Below are positions 58,867-64,000 of a stretch of 64,000 bases of DNA, piece after piece (positions within the stretch are counted from its first letter, which is position 1; each line of letters begins with the position of its first letter). Under the pieces are notes generated by a model that was not told the origin of the DNA, made no database searches, and saw only the letters and a program-made list of their open reading frames with translations. This stretch comes from Mangrovimonas spongiae. Its GTDB lineage: Bacteria; Bacteroidota; Bacteroidia; Flavobacteriales; Flavobacteriaceae. The stretch is from contig NZ_RWBG01000001.1 in assembly GCF_003944795.1 (NCBI RefSeq), forward strand, positions 372,001 to 436,000, given 5' to 3'. Position numbers and translations under genes: made by a program.

Positions 58867-61215
58867 ATGAAACGTAAAATTCTGGTAATTGTAATAATGC
58901 TTTTTGCAACATTAATGCAGTCTCAAGACTATTCTGCACTTTGGGAAGGACATTATTCATATTTAAATATTAAAGATACCTCTAGAGGCGAAAATAAAAT
59001 TTATGCAGCAGCCGAAAATGCCATTTTCACCTATGACATTAATACGTTTGAAATTGAAAAAATATCGACTATAAACGGGCTTTCAGGAGAAACCATTTCT
59101 ACAATTCATTACAGTCAAGATTATGGGTTGCTGTTAATTGGTTATGACAATGGCTTGATAGAAATTGTTGTTGATGGCGAAGTTAATGTTTTAACGGTAG
59201 TAGATATTTTAGATAAACCTACAATACCACCCACAAATAAGCGTATTAATCATTTTAACGAGTATAACGGAGTTGTTTATATTGCTACAGATTTTGGAAT
59301 ATCGGTTTACGATTTAACAGGTTTAGAATTTGGTGATACTTATTATATAGGTGATAATGGAGCCCAAATTCGCGTAGAACAAACCACAGTAAACGGCGGT
59401 TATATTTATGCAGCATGTTTTGATAATAACGGCATTAAACAAGCCTCAGTCGCGAGTGATAATTTAATCGACTTTCAGGAGTGGAATACCATTTCTGGAG
59501 GAAATTTTGTGAGCGTACAAGAACATTTAGGAAGTGTATTTGCCGTAAGAGCAAATAGACGAGTGTACAGAATTGAAAATGGAGTTTTAAATCAGTTAAC
59601 CATTTTAAACGACCCTATTTTAGATGTTAAATCAAACGATGACTATTTATTAATAACAACCCAAAATGATGTGTATGTTTACGATGTAAACTTCAATTTA
59701 ATACTTAACCCAACATTTAATGAAGAGCTAAATACAAGTTTTACATCAGCAAGTTTTCATTCAGGGTTTTTATATATAGGAACAGAAAGCCACGGTGTTT
59801 TAAAAACCGATATTGATATAGGCATAAGTTATGAAGAATTACATCCTTTAGGGCCGTTAGCAAATACCCCTTTTAGTATTCTAGCTCAATATAATAGTTT
59901 GTGGGTAACTTACGGCGATTATAATTATTATCATACACCAACACCCTTTAAAAACCAAGGATTTAGTCGATTAACTGGAGACGAGTGGCTTAATGTCCCA
60001 TTTGAAAATGTTTTAGGAGCTAGAAATTTAGGACAGATAGATGTTAACCCACTCAATGCAAGTCAAGTGTTTATTAGCGCACCACACTTTGGTATTTTAG
60101 AGGTTAATAATAACGAACCTACAATATTATATGATGAAAGTAATAGCGGGTTAGAGTCGTTAGTAGTGCCATCTGCACCAAACTATAAGAGTATTAGATT
60201 AGATGCAAAAACATTTGACACGTCTGGAGTACTCTGGTCGTTAACCGCAAGGATTGAGGAGCCGCTTAAATCTTATAATCCAGATAATGGTCAATGGAAT
60301 AGTTACGATTTTACCAGTTTAATACCAGACGGATTTAACGGAGAAATAGGTTACAACGATATTGTTATAGACTTTAATAACACAAAATGGATTGCAAGTG
60401 TTAATAATGGAGTTATTGTTTTTAGAGAGAATAATGGCAATCAACAGCTTATAAATATAGCTTTAGAAGAACAAAATATGCCATCTGCTTATGTAAATAC
60501 TTTAGCTTTTGACCAAAATAATCAATTATGGATAGGAACCTTACAAGGCTTAAGAGTGTTATACAATACAGGAAATATATTTCAAGATGAAGCCATAGAA
60601 GTTCAATCAATTATAGTTGAACAAGATGGTTTGCCAAGTGAACTTTTATATCAACAAGCTATTTCCGATATTGAGGTCGATGGTGCCAATAACAAATGGG
60701 TAGGTGTTACAGGTTCGGGGTTGTTTTACTTTTCTTCAGGTGGACAAGAAACCATTTTTCACTTTACAAAAGATAACTCTCCATTGCCATCAAACAATAT
60801 TATGGATGTTTCTATAGATGATGATAGCGGTAAAGTGTATATTGCCACCGATAAAGGCTTGTTAGCTTATGGGTCTGGAAGTTCTGGCACCGAAGAAGAT
60901 TTTGAAGAAGCGTTTGTGTACCCTAATCCTGTAAGGCCAGACTTTAATATGGCTGAGAAGAAAGTGAAGTTTAGAGGATTGCCAGAAAATGTTAATATAA
61001 AAATTACCGATATAGAAGGGAATCTGGTAGCCGAAGCCCAATCCAATGTTAATTTAAGATATAAAGGGTATCATTTAGAAATTGATGGTGGTTCTGCATT
61101 CTGGGATGGAAAAAACTTAGGAAATAACACCGTTGCATCTGGTGTTTATTTAGTAATGCTAACCGATTTAGATTCTCTAGAAACTAAAGTCTTAAAAATC
61201 ATGGTAATTAGATAA
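58867..61215 (+). CDS. porZ: PorZ-like protein of the type IX secretion system
   Basis: 782 residues with signal peptide (MLFATLMQSQ) and two-propeller architecture; the WEGHYSYLNIK opening and repeated NG..I.Y..D/N strands fit PorZ beta-propellers, which help attach type IX cargo to the cell surface. A C-terminal region after about 675 (VYPNPVRPDFN) is a beta-sandwich like the usual T9SS C-terminal domain. It overlaps recO by one base, a pairing seen in other flavobacteria. Confidence 0.87.
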   Translation: MKRKILVIVIMLFATLMQSQDYSALWEGHYSYLNIKDTSRGENKIYAAAENAIFTYDINTFEIEKISTINGLSGETISTIHYSQDYGLLLIGYDNGLIEIVVDGEVNVLTVVDILDKPTIPPTNKRINHFNEYNGVVYIATDFGISVYDLTGLEFGDTYYIGDNGAQIRVEQTTVNGGYIYAACFDNNGIKQASVASDNLIDFQEWNTISGGNFVSVQEHLGSVFAVRANRRVYRIENGVLNQLTILNDPILDVKSNDDYLLITTQNDVYVYDVNFNLILNPTFNEELNTSFTSASFHSGFLYIGTESHGVLKTDIDIGISYEELHPLGPLANTPFSILAQYNSLWVTYGDYNYYHTPTPFKNQGFSRLTGDEWLNVPFENVLGARNLGQIDVNPLNASQVFISAPHFGILEVNNNEPTILYDESNSGLESLVVPSAPNYKSIRLDAKTFDTSGVLWSLTARIEEPLKSYNPDNGQWNSYDFTSLIPDGFNGEIGYNDIVIDFNNTKWIASVNNGVIVFRENNGNQQLINIALEEQNMPSAYVNTLAFDQNNQLWIGTLQGLRVLYNTGNIFQDEAIEVQSIIVEQDGLPSELLYQQAISDIEVDGANNKWVGVTGSGLFYFSSGGQETIFHFTKDNSPLPSNNIMDVSIDDDSGKVYIATDKGLLAYGSGSSGTEEDFEEAFVYPNPVRPDFNMAEKKVKFRGLPENVNIKITDIEGNLVAEAQSNVNLRYKGYHLEIDGGSAFWDGKNLGNNTVASGVYLVMLTDLDSLETKVLKIMVIR

Positions 61216-61931
61216 TGCAAGCTTCTACTCGTGCCATTGTTTTATCAAAAATTAAATATAGGGATAGCGATTTAATAGTAAAATGCTATACCGAAACATT
61301 TGGCACTGTAAGTTATCTTATTAGAGGCGTTTTTAAATCTAGAAAGGGACACCAAAAAGCAGCTTATTTTCAATTATTATCTCAATTACAATTAGAGGTT
61401 GTCCATAAAAACACAGCATCTTTACAAGCTGTAAGAGACATAAAAATAGATCATGCATATTCAAGCATTCATACCAATGTGTTAAAAAGTTCTATCGTCA
61501 TGTTTCTTTCCGAAATTTTAAGCCAAGTCCTTAAAGAAGAAGAAAAAAATACAACTTTATATGGTTTTTTAGAGCATGCCATTTTATGGTTGGATACAGA
61601 ACATAAATTTTCAAACTTTCATTTATATTTTTTACTAAAACTAACCAAGCACTTAGGGTTTTATCCAGATACCACAAACCTGTCTGCTAATTACTTTAAT
61701 TTAGAAGAGGGTGAATTTCAAGACAACCCAAACAAATTTGCTATTTCAGGAGATAGTTTAACAATCTTAAAATCCATGTTAGGCATAGGTTTTGATGCGT
61801 TAAATAGCATAAAAATAAATGCTTTACAAAGACAAGATTTTTTAAAAATGCTTATCATGTATTACGAATTTCACATAGAAAGCTTTAAAAAACCAAAATC
61901 TTTAAGCGTGTTAAACCAAGTATTTAACTAA
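61215..61931 (+). CDS. recO: DNA repair protein RecO
   Basis: Loads RecA together with RecR in recombinational repair. 238 residues with the OB-fold start (TRAIVLSKIKYRDSDLIVKCYT, in two parts) and helical body. The ATG overlaps the porZ stop by one base (TAATG). Confidence 0.92.
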   Translation: MQASTRAIVLSKIKYRDSDLIVKCYTETFGTVSYLIRGVFKSRKGHQKAAYFQLLSQLQLEVVHKNTASLQAVRDIKIDHAYSSIHTNVLKSSIVMFLSEILSQVLKEEEKNTTLYGFLEHAILWLDTEHKFSNFHLYFLLKLTKHLGFYPDTTNLSANYFNLEEGEFQDNPNKFAISGDSLTILKSMLGIGFDALNSIKINALQRQDFLKMLIMYYEFHIESFKKPKSLSVLNQVFN

Positions 61932-61939
61932 CAAACCCT

Positions 61940-64000
61940 ATGAAACCCTTTTTTACACTAGCTTTTTTTCTAATCGTAGGCGTTGTATTTTCTCAACAAA
62001 TCAAGGTTTTAGATAAAACCTCTAAACAACCTATTCCAGCGGTATCCATTTATAATACATTAAAAACCACATCAACAATTACTAATTTTGATGGTGAGGC
62101 CAATATTTCGGAATTTCTTGAAAACGATAACATAACATTTAACCACATACTTTATCAGGACTTAAGTATAGAAAAATCGCAAATAGAAAGTATTATTTAC
62201 CTAACACCAACGGTAGAGGGGCTTGACGAAGTGTTTATAGCGGCCTCCAAATTCAAACAAAAGAAAAAAGACATTCCTCAAAAAATAATGAGTCTTCATG
62301 CCGAAGATATAGCATTTAACACCCCACAAACCAGTGCCGATTTATTAGAAAATACTGGTGCTATTTATGTGCAAAAAAGTCAATTAGGTGGTGGAAGTCC
62401 TATGATAAGAGGGTTTTCAACAAATAGGCTTCTTATAACAGTGGATGGTGTACGTATGAATAACGCCATTTTTAGAAGTGGGAATTTACAAAATGTTATT
62501 TCTATCGATCCTTTTTCTGTAGAACGAACCGAAGTCAGTCTCGGTGCGGGATCGGTCGTTTATGGTAGCGATGCCGTTGGTGGTGTTATGGGGTTTTATA
62601 CAAAAAAACCTAAACTGTCTTATACCGATAGCCTTCACTTTAAATTAAACACTACGGTACGATATGCTACAGCAAATCATGAAAAAACAGGCCATTTTGA
62701 CGTTAATTTTGGATTAAAAAAATGGGCGTTTTTAACTAGTGTAAGTTATAGTGATTTTGATGATTTACGAATGGGACGTCATGGACCAAAAGCATATTTA
62801 AGACCTGAATATGTGGTGCAAGATGACAACGGAAATGATTACATAAAACGTAACGATAACCCTAAAGTGCAAAAACCAACAGGCTACAATCAAATAAATG
62901 TCATGCAAAAGGTGGCATTTCAGCCTAATAACAATGTTGCTTTTGATTTAGGGTTGCATTATTCCGAAACATCTAATTACCCGAGATATGATAGATTAAT
63001 TCGTTATCGTGGCGAGAATTTGCGTTCGGCAGAATGGTATTACGGCCCTCAAAAATGGTTTATGGGAAATCTTCAATTTACTAAATTAAGCAGCCGTTCT
63101 AATTTATACAATAAAGTACAAACGACTTTAGCATATCAAAATTTCGAAGAAAGTAGGTACGATAGAGACTACCAGTCAACCATAAAGAATATAAGAAAGG
63201 AGCAAGTTGATGCGCTTTCGTTTAATGCCGATTTTGAAAAACTACTTTCCCAAAAAACAGAGTTATTTTATGGAGCTGAATATGTGTTTAATAAAGTAAG
63301 CTCCAAAGGAAAAGAACAAAATATTGTAAATGGAACAACTAACAATACTGTATCTAGATATCCGGACAATTCAAATTGGCAATCGGCAGCAGCTTATCTA
63401 AACTTGAAGTACAAACCACGTGAGCAATTTATTTTACAATCTGGAATCCGTTACAATTATATAAGTACGTATGCCGATTTTTCCAATAATAATACCTTTT
63501 TAAACTTACCTTTTAACGACACAAAAATTAACTCCGATGCCGTAACAGGATCTTTAGGTATTAGTTGGATACCTAATAAAATGATACATTGGAAAGTTAA
63601 TACTTCAACAGCTTTTCGTGCACCTAATATAGACGATGTTGGTAAAGTTTTCGATTCGGAACCAGGCTCGGTAGTGGTGCCAAATAACCATTTAAAACCT
63701 GAATATGCTTATAATGCTGAAATAGGTCTTGGACTTAATTTTAATCAAATATGTTTAATAGATCTGGCCACATATTACACCTATTTAGACAATGCGCTTG
63801 TGCGTAGAGACTTTACTTTAAATGGGGAATCACAAATTATGTACGATGGCGAGTTAAGCGATATTCAAGCTGTTCAAAACGCATCTCATGCCAATATTTA
63901 TGGATTTGAAGTAGGCATTCAATTGCATGTTAGTAATCATATAAAATTAACGTCGCAATATAACTTTATTGGTGGCGATGAAGACAATAATGGAAAAGAT
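61940..64000 (+). CDS. TonB-dependent receptor, 3' end cut by window edge
   Basis: At least 687 codons are visible; the stop is outside. Signal peptide (LIVGVVFSQ), a carboxypeptidase-regulatory-like domain (KVLDKTSKQPIPAVSIYN), then the plug (SADLLENTGAIYVQKS, GGGSPMIRGFSTNRLLITVDGVR) and beta-barrel strands. FRAPNIDDV and SYSDFDDLRMGRHGP suggest the heme/hemoglobin-type receptor group, but the ligand is not shown. It starts nine bases after recO. Confidence 0.9.
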   Translation, partial: MKPFFTLAFFLIVGVVFSQQIKVLDKTSKQPIPAVSIYNTLKTTSTITNFDGEANISEFLENDNITFNHILYQDLSIEKSQIESIIYLTPTVEGLDEVFIAASKFKQKKKDIPQKIMSLHAEDIAFNTPQTSADLLENTGAIYVQKSQLGGGSPMIRGFSTNRLLITVDGVRMNNAIFRSGNLQNVISIDPFSVERTEVSLGAGSVVYGSDAVGGVMGFYTKKPKLSYTDSLHFKLNTTVRYATANHEKTGHFDVNFGLKKWAFLTSVSYSDFDDLRMGRHGPKAYLRPEYVVQDDNGNDYIKRNDNPKVQKPTGYNQINVMQKVAFQPNNNVAFDLGLHYSETSNYPRYDRLIRYRGENLRSAEWYYGPQKWFMGNLQFTKLSSRSNLYNKVQTTLAYQNFEESRYDRDYQSTIKNIRKEQVDALSFNADFEKLLSQKTELFYGAEYVFNKVSSKGKEQNIVNGTTNNTVSRYPDNSNWQSAAAYLNLKYKPREQFILQSGIRYNYISTYADFSNNNTFLNLPFNDTKINSDAVTGSLGISWIPNKMIHWKVNTSTAFRAPNIDDVGKVFDSEPGSVVVPNNHLKPEYAYNAEIGLGLNFNQICLIDLATYYTYLDNALVRRDFTLNGESQIMYDGELSDIQAVQNASHANIYGFEVGIQLHVSNHIKLTSQYNFIGGDEDNNGKD

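Noticed and set aside
1-64000. tRNA, rRNA, CRISPR, insertion sequence or prophage
   Set aside because: I looked for tRNA-like cloverleafs, regularly spaced direct repeats, transposase motifs and phage structural genes and found none that I could support.

Overview
The window looks like a stretch of chromosome from a marine-type member of the Flavobacteriaceae (Bacteroidetes). The evidence is the AT-rich sequence, the many promoters with the Bacteroidetes signature (TTG or TTTG, 17-23 bases, then TAnnTTTG), the Bat aerotolerance operon, a PorZ-type protein of the type IX secretion system, a SusC-style TonB-dependent receptor, and many small lipoproteins with a Cys lipobox. I would not name a genus from sequence alone. 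Both ends are cut inside genes: isocitrate lyase at the left and a TonB-dependent receptor at the right. I saw no rRNA, tRNA, CRISPR array, insertion sequence or prophage.

Layout. 1-4.5 kb: glyoxylate shunt (aceB-aceA on the minus strand), divergent from a RamB/ScfR-type regulator, with a perfect palindrome at the aceB promoter. 4.5-12.4 kb: housekeeping and single genes (DNA polymerase IV, CYTH phosphatase, YCII lipoprotein, AEC transporter, ABM monooxygenase, ALDH7 dehydrogenase, AlbA_2/Schlafen-type protein, DUF4382 lipoprotein). 12.5-21.7 kb: a complete Bat operon (MoxR ATPase, DUF58, a membrane protein, BatA, B, C, D, E). 21.8-27.2 kb: two SulP anion transporters around a Usp-type protein and a beta-carbonic anhydrase, probably for bicarbonate supply. 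27.3-31.5 kb: ankyrin protein, DUF2271 protein and a PepSY-flavodoxin-reductase fusion, probably iron reduction or acquisition. 31.5-33.5 kb: cvpA, a small conserved protein and pheS. 33.6-40.4 kb: an RND efflux operon with a GbsR/MarR-type regulator at its head and a TetR regulator at its tail. 40.4-43.2 kb: an S9 peptidase and a small conserved protein.

43.2-46.2 kb is the one clearly accessory patch. It holds a membrane-anchored XRE regulator with a lipoprotein, a ParDE toxin-antitoxin pair and a lone secreted protein. The spacers carry hairpins, a direct repeat (19 of 21 bases, present on both sides of parDE) and short inverted repeats flanking each module, so it resembles a small gene-cassette array. 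46.2-64 kb returns to core genes: gpsA, a lipoprotein, a Kbp-like LysM protein, a fusion of an OpgB/LtaS-type phosphoglycerol transferase with a glycerophosphodiesterase domain, the yicC-gmk-nadD operon, a thioesterase, an ArsC-like protein, an RsiV-like lipoprotein, a trans-sulfuration enzyme, gdhA with a divergent beta-barrel protein, and porZ-recO-TonB receptor.

Most of the window is ordinary flavobacterial core genome. The parts most worth a second look are the OpgB-GDPD fusion, the cassette-like repeats at 44.7-46.2 kb, the palindrome between aceB and its likely regulator, and the SulP/carbonic anhydrase cluster. All functions are read from motifs and context; no database search was run.
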